Shown here in pieces: positions 42,715 to 51,322 of a stretch of 64,000 bases of DNA. The translations under genes were made by a program, and so were the position numbers. The first letter of the stretch is position 1, and the number at the start of each line of letters is the position of its first letter. This DNA is from JBBDXI01 sp040902425 (lineage in GTDB: Bacteria; Planctomycetota; Phycisphaerae; Phycisphaerales; UBA1924). The notes beneath the pieces were generated by a model, which worked only from the letters and a program-made list of their open reading frames with translations, was not told the DNA's origin and did no database searches. The stretch spans positions 39,923 to 103,922 of the forward strand of contig JBBDXI010000070.1 of assembly GCA_040902425.1 (NCBI GenBank), in the 5' to 3' direction.

Positions 42715-43230
42715 CTACTTCCACTCCCAAATGCCCCCGCACTCGGGGCAGGTGGTCAGGCCGTCCTCGGCGGGCGATCCGGAGAGGTCGTAGGAGCACC
42801 AGGGGCAGCGGGCGAGGCGCAGGAGGGCGGTGGTGTAGCGGCGGGCGAGGGCGCGGTTGAGGGTCGGGGTGAGGGCGAGGAAGGCCGCGGCCATCAGGGC
42901 GATGCCGCTGAACTGGGCCGCGAACAGTGGGATCATGCTGGGGGGCGGGGCGGCGGCGCCGGGGTTCGCTGTGGCCGCGGCCATCCAGGGATCGACGACG
43001 TGGCGCGACCAGAGGCGGAAGCCGAGGAGGTGGGCGGCCATGGCGAGCATGGCGATGGGGAGCACGACGGCGGGCATGCGCCAGGAGATGATGTGAAGGA
43101 AGAGGCGGAAGGGGCGGGGGAGCTTCTGGCGATGGAGGCTGAGGAGGTTGGGGAAGGGGACGCGGCGGTTCTGGCCGCGGGCGTCGCGGGGGCGGAACTG
43201 GAAGGGGTGGACGAGGTGGGAGAGGGGCAT
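42715..43230 (-). CDS. Zinc-ribbon membrane protein
   Basis: From ATG 43230 the 171-residue protein starts MPLSHLVHPFQFRPRDARGQ, then has two transmembrane regions (about 47-67 and 106-127). It ends with the ribbon C-P-W-C-S-Y-D-L-S-G...C-P-E-C-G. It is a paralogue of the broken gene at 45718-46249, which begins almost identically. The DNA at its start (43224-43265) is repeated at 45598-45638. The function is unknown. Confidence 0.68.
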   Translation of the reverse strand: MPLSHLVHPFQFRPRDARGQNRRVPFPNLLSLHRQKLPRPFRLFLHIISWRMPAVVLPIAMLAMAAHLLGFRLWSRHVVDPWMAAATANPGAAAPPPSMIPLFAAQFSGIALMAAAFLALTPTLNRALARRYTTALLRLARCPWCSYDLSGSPAEDGLTTCPECGGIWEWK

Positions 43231-43265
43231 GGGGAAGAACCCGGGGCGGGGACGCCGCGGCTCAC
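43224..43265. repeat. Direct repeat, copy 1, over the start of the zinc-ribbon gene
   Basis: GGGGCATGGGGAAGAACCCGG and the bases up to CGGCTCAC recur at 45598-45638 with three or four differences. Confidence 0.8.
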
Positions 43266-43453
43266 CACGATACGAGGACACGGGCGGGCGCGGCTGCGCC
43301 GCTCGAGCCGCCCGTGGCACGGGGTGCAGGGCGTGGCATGGTTGAAGAGCCCGGGGGGGGGAGGGCGATCATCAGGCAGCCGGAGGAATCGGCTAGGAAC
43401 TCCGCCCTCCAACAGGTATCCTGGGGCGCCTGACCGGCAACCGGAGACGCTCG

Positions 43454-45496
43454 ATGAAACGCTGGCATCTCGTGGTCGTGGCCGCTCTGTTGGCCGTGGG
43501 TTTCGACGCGCGTGGTCAATCGCAGGTGGGATCGTCGCTGACGTACCAAGCGGAGCTGCGGGCGTCCGGCCAGCCGGCGACGGGTCCGGTGGACCTGCGC
43601 TTCCGGCTTTACGACGCCGCGGTCGCGGGTGCGCAGATCGGACCCGAGATTGACCGTCCGGCTGTGGCGCTTGACCAGGGCCGATTCACCCAGGAACTCG
43701 ACTTCGGGGTCGCGGCATTCGGCCCCGATGCGCGGTTCCTGGAGGTCGACGTGCGCAGCCCGGCCGGGGCCGGCAGCTACGTCACGCTCGCCCCGCGCCA
43801 ACGCATCAGCGCCGCCCCCGTGGCGCAGTTTGCGCTCGCGGGGAATCAGGGCCCGGAGGGGCCGCCCGGCCCGCAAGGACCCGCAGGGCCGCAGGGCACC
43901 CAAGGGCAGACCGGCGCGACCGGACCCCAGGGTGCCCAGGGTCTGACGGGCGCGACCGGGCCTCAGGGGCCCCAGGGTCAGACGGGCGCGACCGGCCCCC
44001 AGGGTCCCCAAGGTCAGACGGGCGCCACCGGCCCCCAGGGTCCCCAGGGTCAGACGGGCGCGACCGGACCGCAAGGCATCGCGGGCCCGCAAGGGCCCCA
44101 GGGCCCCGCCGGCGCCTCGCCCTTCACACTCAACGGCACGGCCGCGACGTACACGCAGGGCAATGTGGGCATCGGTATCAATACGCCCGAGGCGCCGCTG
44201 CACGTCATGGAAGGATCGGCCGGGACCGCCACGGTCAACGGCAATACCGTCGCGGCGTTCGAGCGGAACGGGTCGGCGTACCTCTCGGTGCTCACGCCGG
44301 CCGCCAACGAGAGCGGCGTTCTCTTCGGGATCCCCACCAACACCGCCGATGGCGGGATCATCTACAACTCTGGCGGCGACCGCGCCCTGCGCCTCCGCAC
44401 CGGCGGCAACACGACTCAGATGGTCATCACCAGCGGCGGGCTTGCCGGCATCGGCACGCCATCTCCTACCGCACGGCTTCATGTCGTCGGCGCGGCCACC
44501 GGCAACGCCCTCCAGGTCGTGACCACCACCGGGCACGCGGACTCTGCGATCGAGGCGGTGAACTCGGCCGTGAGCGGCGGCGGCCTCAACACCGGCCAGG
44601 CCATCTACGCCCAGAACACACGGCCCGGGGGCACGGCCATTCTCGGCGAGAACTCCAGCACCACCGGGAGCGCTACCGGCGTCCTCGGCCGCACCCATTC
44701 CGAGACCGGCACTACCTTCTGCATCAGCGGGTTCAACGACGGCGACGGCGCCGGCGGCGCCAACAACAACTTCATGGTCGGGGTCCGCGGTGAGTGCTTC
44801 AGCCAGGCGGCCCACGGTGTCGAGGGGCGCGCCAACGGCCAACGCACCTTCCAAAGCTCGAGTCTTGCCGGGGTCTTCGGCGTGGTGAGCACCGTGAACG
44901 GCTACGGCGTGTTCTCCTCCGGCGAAATGGGCGCCAGCGGCGCCAAGTCCTTCATCAACCCCCACCCCACCGACCCTTCCCTCGCCATCAAGTTTCACTG
45001 CCTGGAGGGAAACGAGAGCGGCACCTACTTCCGCGGCACCGCCCGACTTACCGGCGGCCGCGCCGAGATCGCCATCCCCGAGGAGTGGCGGCTTGCCTCC
45101 GCCGACCACGGCATCACCGTCCAGGTGACTCCCGTCGGAACTCTGGCCCTCCTCGCCGTCGAGACGCAGTCCCGCGAGCGCATCGTCGTCATCGGCAACG
45201 TGGATTGCGACTTCAACTTCACCGTCAACGGCCTGCGCGCCGGCTTCACCGAGTACAAACCCTTCCTCCCCAACTCGGCCTTTGTCCCCGAGGTCAAGGG
45301 CCAGCCTTTCGGCGGTCAATACCCGGAGGAGCTCCGCCGGATGCTCGTCGCCAACGGCATCCTCAACCCGGATTACACCCCCAACGAAGAGACCGCCGCA
45401 CTCCTGGGCTGGGACCTGCTCGAGCCCGAAGAAGCCTCGCGCTTCGGTCGCCCCCCAGAGCGGCTCAACAGCAAGGGCGAGCAGGCGCGCCGATAG
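43454..45496 (+). CDS. Secreted collagen-like surface fibre protein
   Basis: The 680-residue protein has a signal peptide (about 1-21, ending FDARG). A beta domain follows (about 28-128, LTYQAELRASGQPATGPVDLRFRLYD). A Gly-X-Y collagen-like region spans residues 133-221, with five near-perfect 12-residue units (GPQGPQGQTGAT). A fibre-like part comes next (GNVGIGINTPEAPLHV, GLAGIGTPSPTARLHVVG) and a C-terminal domain starting KSFINPHPTDPSLAIKFHCLEG. This layout resembles phage tail-fibre and bacterial trimeric fibre proteins. A trimeric, surface-exposed adhesin-like role is inferred. It has its own short upstream region and no operon partner. Confidence 0.82.
   Translation: MKRWHLVVVAALLAVGFDARGQSQVGSSLTYQAELRASGQPATGPVDLRFRLYDAAVAGAQIGPEIDRPAVALDQGRFTQELDFGVAAFGPDARFLEVDVRSPAGAGSYVTLAPRQRISAAPVAQFALAGNQGPEGPPGPQGPAGPQGTQGQTGATGPQGAQGLTGATGPQGPQGQTGATGPQGPQGQTGATGPQGPQGQTGATGPQGIAGPQGPQGPAGASPFTLNGTAATYTQGNVGIGINTPEAPLHVMEGSAGTATVNGNTVAAFERNGSAYLSVLTPAANESGVLFGIPTNTADGGIIYNSGGDRALRLRTGGNTTQMVITSGGLAGIGTPSPTARLHVVGAATGNALQVVTTTGHADSAIEAVNSAVSGGGLNTGQAIYAQNTRPGGTAILGENSSTTGSATGVLGRTHSETGTTFCISGFNDGDGAGGANNNFMVGVRGECFSQAAHGVEGRANGQRTFQSSSLAGVFGVVSTVNGYGVFSSGEMGASGAKSFINPHPTDPSLAIKFHCLEGNESGTYFRGTARLTGGRAEIAIPEEWRLASADHGITVQVTPVGTLALLAVETQSRERIVVIGNVDCDFNFTVNGLRAGFTEYKPFLPNSAFVPEVKGQPFGGQYPEELRRMLVANGILNPDYTPNEETAALLGWDLLEPEEASRFGRPPERLNSKGEQARR
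43886..44065 (+). repeat. Five 36-bp tandem repeats encoding the collagen-like region
   Basis: Each unit encodes GPQG[P/A/T]QG[Q/L]TGAT. The three central units are nearly identical in DNA, so unit number could vary by slippage. Confidence 0.85.
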
Positions 45497-45597
45497 CCCC
45501 CAGCCCGGTCCAGATTTCAAGGTTCAGATTTCAGAGGGGAGGTGGTTCAGGGGCGGGGCGGGCGCTGGCAGGGATTGGCCGACTTTCCGCTGTTGCA

Positions 45598-45638
45598 GGG
45601 GCATGGGGAAGAACCCGGTCGGGGACGCCCCGGCTCAC
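45598..45638. repeat. Direct repeat, copy 2, without a gene
   Basis: This is the copy of 43224-43265, lying outside any gene; it may mark an old duplication of the zinc-ribbon gene start. Confidence 0.75.
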
Positions 45639-45678
45639 TCAAGAGGAGGAATCGGCTCGGAGAACCGACCTACCCGTC

Positions 45679-45700
45679 ACAGGCGGGACGCCTGTGCCAC
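45679..45700. repeat. Dispersed palindromic repeat, family A, intergenic copy
   Basis: ACAGGCGGGACGCCTGT plus GCCAC is identical to the copy in trxC at 16955. Just upstream, 45650-45677 carries ATCGGCTCGG..ACCGACCTACCCG, which recurs at 46412-46440. Confidence 0.85.
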
Positions 45701-45717
45701 TCTGGCCCGGGCTGATC

Positions 45718-46249
45718 CTACTTCTTGTCCCACACGCCCCCGCACTCGGGGCAGGTGGTGAGGCCGCCCTGGGCGGGGGAGCCGGAGAGGTCGTAGGTGC
45801 ACCAGGGGCAGCGGGCGAGGCCGCGGTTGAGGAGGGGGGTGAGGGCGGCGAGGAGGGCGATCATCAGCAGGACCCCCGCGGCCTGGCCGGCGAAGTCGGG
45901 GAGCATGCTGGGGGCGGGTGCGATCGGGGGTATGAGTGGTGGGAGCGGGAGTTGGTCCGGTCGGTAGTTGAGGAGGGGGATGAGCTGGTTGACCTGCTCC
46001 TGGCGCCACGGTTCGAGCGCGTAGCGCTCCCACAGCGAGTAGGAGATGGTGGGCCGCGGCGGGGAGCGCGGCCATGAGGAGGATGGCCGCGGGCGCGTGC
46101 CAGTTGATGAGGTGGAGCGTGAGGCGGAAGGGGCGGGGGAGTCCCAGGGCGCGGAGGGAGAAGTAGTTGGGGCAGCGGACGCGGCGCTGCTGGCCGCGGG
46201 CGTCGCGGGGGCGGAACTGGTAGGGGTGGAGGAGGCGGGAGAGGGGCAT
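45718..46249 (-). pseudogene. Frameshifted zinc-ribbon membrane protein
   Basis: The frame from ATG 46249 starts MPLSRLLHPYQFRPRDARGQ and has one transmembrane segment, as in the paralogue at 42715. Near 46045-46060 it slips: the correct continuation (ISYSLWERYALEPW, matching LGFRLWSRHVVDPW in the paralogue) lies in another frame. That frame runs on through a second membrane segment to C-P-W-C-T-Y-D-L-S-G...C-P-E-C-G and stops at 45718. A single-base insertion or deletion explains this. It could be a true mutation or a sequencing error. Confidence 0.78.
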
Positions 46250-46449
46250 GGGGGGGTTGCGCTTTGCTGCGGTGTGGGTACCTGCAGGAGGATTGGTAGG
46301 AGCGGTAGAACGTGTAGCCCCCTCCGCCGCCGCGGATGGCGGCACCTCCCCCGGGGGGCGGAGGGTGGTGCGTGCGGGTGCGGAGCCGGGGGCGGGGGTG
46401 GCGCGGGCTCGGTATCGGCTCGGAAAGCCGACCTACCCGGCAGCGGGGC

Positions 46450-47241
46450 CTACTTGCGGCTTTCCGGGCGCCACCCGCATTCGGGGCAGGGCGCCCCCGC
46501 GGCGAGGCCGACCTGGGCGTATCCGCACTGCGGGCAAGGCCCCGGGGCCCCGAGCAAGTCAGCCGCTCTTTCCAGGCACTCGACCGCCTCGTCCTCCTGA
46601 CTATCCGCGGCGGCCGACCAGGCCCGGTTCACCTGGCGCTCCGCGGCCGCGAAGCGGTCCATGAGCTGGGCGTAGCCGGCGATGCCGAGCCTGGCTTCCA
46701 GCAGCGGGCGGGCGGCGATGAAGGCGGCGATGGGCCCGGCCTGGAGGTCCGCGATGCGGGCCATGATCAGCGCGAGCCTCGCGCCCGCATCAGGGATCGC
46801 GGGCAGGTCGCGCCGCAGCGCTGCGAGCCCGTCGCGCAGGTCCGCGATGGCCCGCTCCGGTCCGGGGCCTGCCCGCTGACCTTCGGCGGAGGCCGCAGCC
46901 GCGCGCCCCCGCCGGAGCATGAGGCCACCGGTCAGCAGGCCCACGCACCCGGCCGCGAACAGCCACCAGCGGTCCCAGCGGGCCAGGGAGAACTCCTTCA
47001 CGCGGATGCGCGACACCTTCGCATCCCTGAGTTGGCGCAGCAGCGCGGTCGTCAGCGTGGCTCCCTCGCTGGCGATCGGCGCGGGCTCCCCATCGACCTG
47101 CCGGAGGCCGGCCGGCGCGGTCAGGTGGAGGCCCACCAGTGCCTCATCCGGGAGTGACACGCGCGGCAGGTACGCCGTCACCGCGCCGAGCACGCCCAGC
47201 ACCAGCGACGCCGCCACGAGCAGGAGGGCCAGCGTGCGCAT
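46450..47241 (-). CDS. Membrane protein with C-terminal zinc ribbon, next to the OPT transporter
   Basis: From ATG 47241, two bases after the stop of the OPT gene, the 263-residue protein has two transmembrane helices (about 3-24 and 87-105) flanking an extracytoplasmic segment. A helical cytoplasmic part follows and then a ribbon C-P-Q-C-G-Y...C-P-E-C-G (residues about 236-257). Its tight coupling to the transporter suggests a linked role, but no function is known. Confidence 0.7.
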   Translation of the reverse strand: MRTLALLLVAASLVLGVLGAVTAYLPRVSLPDEALVGLHLTAPAGLRQVDGEPAPIASEGATLTTALLRQLRDAKVSRIRVKEFSLARWDRWWLFAAGCVGLLTGGLMLRRGRAAAASAEGQRAGPGPERAIADLRDGLAALRRDLPAIPDAGARLALIMARIADLQAGPIAAFIAARPLLEARLGIAGYAQLMDRFAAAERQVNRAWSAAADSQEDEAVECLERAADLLGAPGPCPQCGYAQVGLAAGAPCPECGWRPESRK

Positions 47242-47243
47242 GC

Positions 47244-49484
47244 TCAACCCCTCCCCAGCACGACGGCGTTGATGCCCAGGGCGAGCACGGCCTCGCCGAC
47301 GATCAGGCCCGCGCAGAACGGCACACCCCACTCCTCCGCCCAGCGCCGGCCCTTGATCTTCCCCAGGGCGATGTTCGTCAGGCACCCGACGCCGTAGGTG
47401 AGGATGTACATGACCGGCAGGTACATCGAGAGGCCGACCAGGACGCCGAGCCCGGGGAACAGGCCGATCCCCAGGAGCGCCCCGAGCGTCGCGCCCAGGC
47501 CGTACAGGGCGTAGGGCATCTCCCCGCCCTGGACGCCGGTGATCACGGCCTTGAGGGCGACGGCCTGCGGCGCGGTCGTGTCCGTCGGCGGACCCATCGC
47601 CACGCCGAACTCCTGCAGGTTGCGCTCGGCGATCAGCACGACCGTCGCCATGGTGATGACGGGGCCGAGCACCGCGGTGAAGATCTCGACCATCTGCTGC
47701 CGGCGCGGGATCGCCCCGACGATGTAGCCGGTCTTCAGGTCCGCCATCATGTCCGCGGCGCAGCTGATCGCCACGCACAGCGCCGCCCCGAGCATCACCG
47801 CCGAGACCACGTCGCTGGTCCCGATCAGCACCATCACCAGCACCACCGTGAGCAGCGCCATCCCCGAGATCGGCGACCAGTCGGTCATGCCCGTGCACTG
47901 GGCGATGATGATCCCGGCGAACCAGATCCACGCCGCGGCCACGAGGGCCACCAGGCCTTTGGCGAGCCACGGCGGGGCCCACGAGAGCCACCCGGCGCTC
48001 CCCGTGGGCGTGCCCACGAACTCGGCCGCGAACAGAAGGACGATGAACGCGGCGACCGCGATCATGGCCAGGGACTTCAGCCCCATCTCGTCCGCCCCGG
48101 CCCGCGCGGGCGAGGCGTTGGCGAGGCTCTTCAGGGCTTCGCGGATGGCGGGGAGGGCGGCGGCGATCCCCATCAGCGCCCCGCCCAACAGCAGGCCGAT
48201 CCCCAGCGGCTGGTTGTACGCCGTCCGCGCGTACCCCGCGACGCCGTGGGCCGGGACCGTCGCCGGGACCCACCCCGCGTTGTAGGCGATGGGGTTCAGC
48301 ACCATGTACGCGAGGATGCCCCCCGCCAACACCACCAGCCCCGCACGCCCCGTCAGGTACCCCGCGCCGAGGGCGAAGGGCGCGATCGCGAAGACCAGGA
48401 ACACCTCCGCGGGCAGCCCCAGCAGCCGCCCCACATCGATCGACGTATCCGTCAGCACCAGGTCGGGCCGGCCGTTGCGGTCGCGGTCCAGGTCGAGCGG
48501 CAGCGGTTCGCCCGGCGCTGCCGGCGGCGCGGCCAGGCGCCAGCCGATGTCGTGGTACCCCGGCAGCGGGCTCCCCGCCCACCCCAGCCGCACCGAGCGC
48601 AGCGACTCCCACGGCCGCTCGCCCCGCGAGGCGTCGTAGGTCGCCATCGCCAGCGCCGCCGGGTAGGGGCTGCCCCGCTCCAGCGCCGCGGCCGCCTTCT
48701 CCCGGTCGCCGACCCTCGCCCGGGCGGCCACCTCGTCGCCCGCCTTCCCCTCATCGAGGGCCTCGCGCAGGTCGCGCAGCTCGATCATCAGGCGCCCGCG
48801 CTCGACCAGGCCCGCCGGGGCGCGGCCGGCCGCGATCCACGCGTCCATTTCCAGCGTCCGGGCCGCATCCGCCGGCGTGATGCGCTCCCGCTCGACGAGC
48901 CGGTCCAGCTCCGTCGTGGCGGCGGGGCTCTTGATCGAGGAGAGGGCCGCGGGGGCGTAGATGGCCGCGCCGACGGCGATCCCGACCACCAGCACGACCG
49001 ACTTCTTCGCGCCCGCCCCGGGCGACTTGAGGATCGCGGCTACCGCGGTGGCGCTGGGGAAGCGCAGCCGCTCGACATCCAGCATCTGCTTGCGCAGGGG
49101 CACGATGAAGACGACGCCCAGCACGGCCCCGGCCGTGCAGGCGAGCGTGATCCACCAGAAGCCCGCATCGCTGAAGTGCAGCCGCATCCCCAGCAGGAGC
49201 AGCACGGGCACGGTGAAGATCACGCCCGCGTTGGTGGTGTTCACCGCCGAGGCGATGGTCTGGGTGATGTTGGTCTCGAGAATGGACCCGCGGCGCAGGA
49301 TCCCGCGGAGCACGCCGAACCCCAGCACGGCCGCGATGGCGCTGCCCCCCAGGGTGAAGCCGATCTTCAGCCCCGCGTAGGTGATGGCGGCGTTCATCAC
49401 GGCGCCGATGAGCACGCCGAAGACCACCGCGGCGATGGTGACCTCGCGGTAGCCGCTTCGCGGGGCTGGCGTGCCGGTCGGCAT
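47244..49484 (-). CDS. OPT-family oligopeptide transporter
   Basis: This 746-residue protein has about 14 transmembrane helices. The family start is AVVFGVLIGAVMNAAITYAGLKIGFTLGGSAIAAVLGFGVLR. NITQTIASAVNTTNAGVIFT, LRFPSATAVAAILKS and later GLFPGLGVLVGLSMYLPVMYILTYGVG are OPT signatures. It is expected to import peptides or metal chelates by proton symport. Between about residues 180 and 350 lies a long hydrophilic insert, with an acidic DLDRDRNGRPDLV block that looks like a calcium-binding FG-GAP or dockerin loop. The insert is not typical of the family. A family A repeat is not present here. Confidence 0.88.
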   Translation of the reverse strand: MPTGTPAPRSGYREVTIAAVVFGVLIGAVMNAAITYAGLKIGFTLGGSAIAAVLGFGVLRGILRRGSILETNITQTIASAVNTTNAGVIFTVPVLLLLGMRLHFSDAGFWWITLACTAGAVLGVVFIVPLRKQMLDVERLRFPSATAVAAILKSPGAGAKKSVVLVVGIAVGAAIYAPAALSSIKSPAATTELDRLVERERITPADAARTLEMDAWIAAGRAPAGLVERGRLMIELRDLREALDEGKAGDEVAARARVGDREKAAAALERGSPYPAALAMATYDASRGERPWESLRSVRLGWAGSPLPGYHDIGWRLAAPPAAPGEPLPLDLDRDRNGRPDLVLTDTSIDVGRLLGLPAEVFLVFAIAPFALGAGYLTGRAGLVVLAGGILAYMVLNPIAYNAGWVPATVPAHGVAGYARTAYNQPLGIGLLLGGALMGIAAALPAIREALKSLANASPARAGADEMGLKSLAMIAVAAFIVLLFAAEFVGTPTGSAGWLSWAPPWLAKGLVALVAAAWIWFAGIIIAQCTGMTDWSPISGMALLTVVLVMVLIGTSDVVSAVMLGAALCVAISCAADMMADLKTGYIVGAIPRRQQMVEIFTAVLGPVITMATVVLIAERNLQEFGVAMGPPTDTTAPQAVALKAVITGVQGGEMPYALYGLGATLGALLGIGLFPGLGVLVGLSMYLPVMYILTYGVGCLTNIALGKIKGRRWAEEWGVPFCAGLIVGEAVLALGINAVVLGRG

Positions 49485-49562
49485 CGCCGCATCTTGGCGG
49501 ATCGGGAGCCCTGCGCCAAGGGCACGAACAAAGACCCAAGATCGGGCTCATGCGGCATGTGC

Positions 49563-50513
49563 TCAGCGACCGGCCGGGTTCGACGGCCCCGCGCTCCCGC
49601 TGGGGCCCCCGGGCGCCCGACCGCCGCGCATCCGCCCGCGCCGCTCGCGGAGGAACTCCAGGGCCGAGATCGCCCGCCTCTGGAACGCCCCTTCCACCTT
49701 GTAGTGCACCGTGACCATCCAGTCCTGGAACTCCGGGTCGATCCCCCGCATCCCGGCGATCATCCGCGGGCGGACCGCCGACTCGATCACGCCGCCCTGC
49801 CCGGGCCAGATGCGGAACTTCACCCGCGCGAAGGGGCGCACGCCGCCGGGCTCGCTCAGCTCCGTCACCGTCGGCTCCATCACCATGATCTCGGAGAACT
49901 GGTGGTTGGCGGCCGTCGCGATTTCCCGCGCCCGCTCCAGCCCCCGCCCCCCCTCCTCGCGCAGCCCGGGCGCCTCCGGCAGCCGCACATCCATGAACGC
50001 CCGGATGTACCCCTTGGGGAACACCGCGACATTCGCGACGTTGCGGTTTGGAATGTAGACCACGGCCCCGTGGAGGGTGCGCAGCTCGGTGTAGCGGATC
50101 CCGATCGACTCGACCACGCCGGTCTGCCCGACGATCTCCACCGTGTCGCCGACGTCGATCAGCCCCGTGAAGATCAGCGTGAGCCCGGAGATCACATCCT
50201 GCACCAGCGACTGGCTCCCGAAGCTCACCGCGAGGCCGATCACGGTCGCGCTGGCGAGGTAGGTCTCCAGCGGCACCCCGATCTCGCGCAGCGCCCACCC
50301 CGCGGCGATGAACCAGACCAGGAACATGATCAGGCTCGCGACGAACCGGGTCCCCGTCCGGGCCTTGTTGATCGACCCCACCCGCGTCCGCAGGAACCGC
50401 GCCGTCGCGATGCGGACGATGAGCACCACCAGGTGCGCAGCGATCGCCAGACCCGCGATCAGGAGGAGCTTCCACGGGTCAACCCCCACGACCTGCGCGG
50501 GCACCAGATTCAC
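49563..50513 (-). CDS. mscS: Small-conductance mechanosensitive channel (MscS family)
   Basis: The 316-residue protein starts at GTG 50513 and has three or four N-terminal transmembrane helices. It has the pore helix (YLASATVIGLAVSFGSQSLVQDVISGLTLIF) and the beta domain start DVGDTVEIVGQTGVVESIGIRYTELRT...VVYIPN, both diagnostic of MscS. The channel opens under membrane tension to release solutes during osmotic downshock. The C-terminus (about 275-316) is Arg/Gly/Pro-rich and not conserved. Confidence 0.9.
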   Translation of the reverse strand: MNLVPAQVVGVDPWKLLLIAGLAIAAHLVVLIVRIATARFLRTRVGSINKARTGTRFVASLIMFLVWFIAAGWALREIGVPLETYLASATVIGLAVSFGSQSLVQDVISGLTLIFTGLIDVGDTVEIVGQTGVVESIGIRYTELRTLHGAVVYIPNRNVANVAVFPKGYIRAFMDVRLPEAPGLREEGGRGLERAREIATAANHQFSEIMVMEPTVTELSEPGGVRPFARVKFRIWPGQGGVIESAVRPRMIAGMRGIDPEFQDWMVTVHYKVEGAFQRRAISALEFLRERRGRMRGGRAPGGPSGSAGPSNPAGR

Positions 50514-50603
50514 CGCGGGTTCTAGGGTCGGCCCCCGGCCGCGGCACGGCTCAACCGGTCCACTTCATCTCCGACGGCCGCCTCACCCGGGAAGTGGGAG
50601 CGC

Positions 50604-51017
50604 CTACGCCCGATCCTGCCAGTTCTCCACCCGCAGTTCCGGGACGCGGGAGAACTCGGCCACGTTGGCAGAGACGAGCACAGCACCGGCAGATCGCGCA
50701 ATCGATGCGATCAGCACGTCCGCCGCGCCAACCGGCAGTCCCGCAGCATCCAGGGCAGCGCGAATGTCGGCGGCATGGTCTGCCGCGGCGTCGTCAAACG
50801 CCAGTGACGGGAACTGCGCCACGAACTCACGCACGCGTTCGAGGTTCTGCTCGCGGCGTTCGCTGCGCATCGCGCCGTGGACCAGTTCGTAACGAACGAC
50901 CGAACACAGCACCACATCGTCCTCGCTGCCGAGCGAGTCGATACGCAAGCGGATCGGCTCCCCTCGCCCCGGCCGCAACAACTCGATACACACGTTGGTA
51001 TCGAGCAGGTACCTCAA
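50604..51017 (-). CDS. vapC: PIN-domain ribonuclease toxin (VapC type)
   Basis: This 137-residue protein starts MRYLLDTNVCIELL with the first catalytic Asp (residue 6). Glu44 in VRYELVHG, Asp99 in GAADVLIA and the terminal VSANVAEFSR complete the PIN acid cluster. The last conserved acid is Glu120, with Asn117 in the place of an Asp. VapC toxins cut RNA, often tRNA or 23S rRNA, when the antitoxin is lost. The start overlaps the antitoxin stop by four bases (ATGA). Confidence 0.88.
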   Translation of the reverse strand: MRYLLDTNVCIELLRPGRGEPIRLRIDSLGSEDDVVLCSVVRYELVHGAMRSERREQNLERVREFVAQFPSLAFDDAAADHAADIRAALDAAGLPVGAADVLIASIARSAGAVLVSANVAEFSRVPELRVENWQDRA

Positions 51018-51256
51018 TCGAGCGACCCCCGACGCTCAAACTCGCCCTGGGGCGGGCGCCCGAATGTCGGGTCCGTGATCGAGCCCGAAAGACGACGCAA
51101 GGTGGCCGAACGCTCGGCCCGCGTGGGGCGGCCGGGAGAGGCACCATTGGTGCTCTCGACCACCACCCGCACTTCGCTCCCGGCAAAGCTTGGAGGCACG
51201 TGCAGCACCAGCTTCCCGGTCGCGTCAACGTGGCTTCGGGCTTCGAACGTGGCCAT
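51014..51256 (-). CDS. vapB: Antitoxin of the VapBC pair
   Basis: The 80-residue protein has a short N-terminal beta part (ATFEARSHVDATGKLVLHVPPSFAGSEVRVVVES) that resembles a swapped-hairpin or AbrB-like DNA-binding element. A C-terminal tail (TLRRLSGSITDPTFGRPPQGEFERRGSLD) probably wraps the toxin. It precedes vapC and overlaps it, the usual order. Autoregulation of the pair is expected from the family. Confidence 0.8.
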   Translation of the reverse strand: MATFEARSHVDATGKLVLHVPPSFAGSEVRVVVESTNGASPGRPTRAERSATLRRLSGSITDPTFGRPPQGEFERRGSLD

Positions 51257-51322
51257 GGTCGGTGCTCCGGCACCATTCTATCGACTCCAGGGCTCGGACT
51301 CCCCGGGGAGGCGACCCTCCCC

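Noticed and set aside
43886..44065. CRISPR-like array of 36-bp repeats
   Set aside because: Units are adjacent without spacers and lie in frame in a collagen-like protein.
46450..48612. 720-residue minus-strand frame
   Set aside because: Only the part from 47241 downwards is a gene; the rest is another frame of the OPT transporter.
50604..51256. VapBC as part of a larger defence island
   Set aside because: It is 8 kb from the Qat operon with metabolic and transport genes between; no other defence gene is adjacent.
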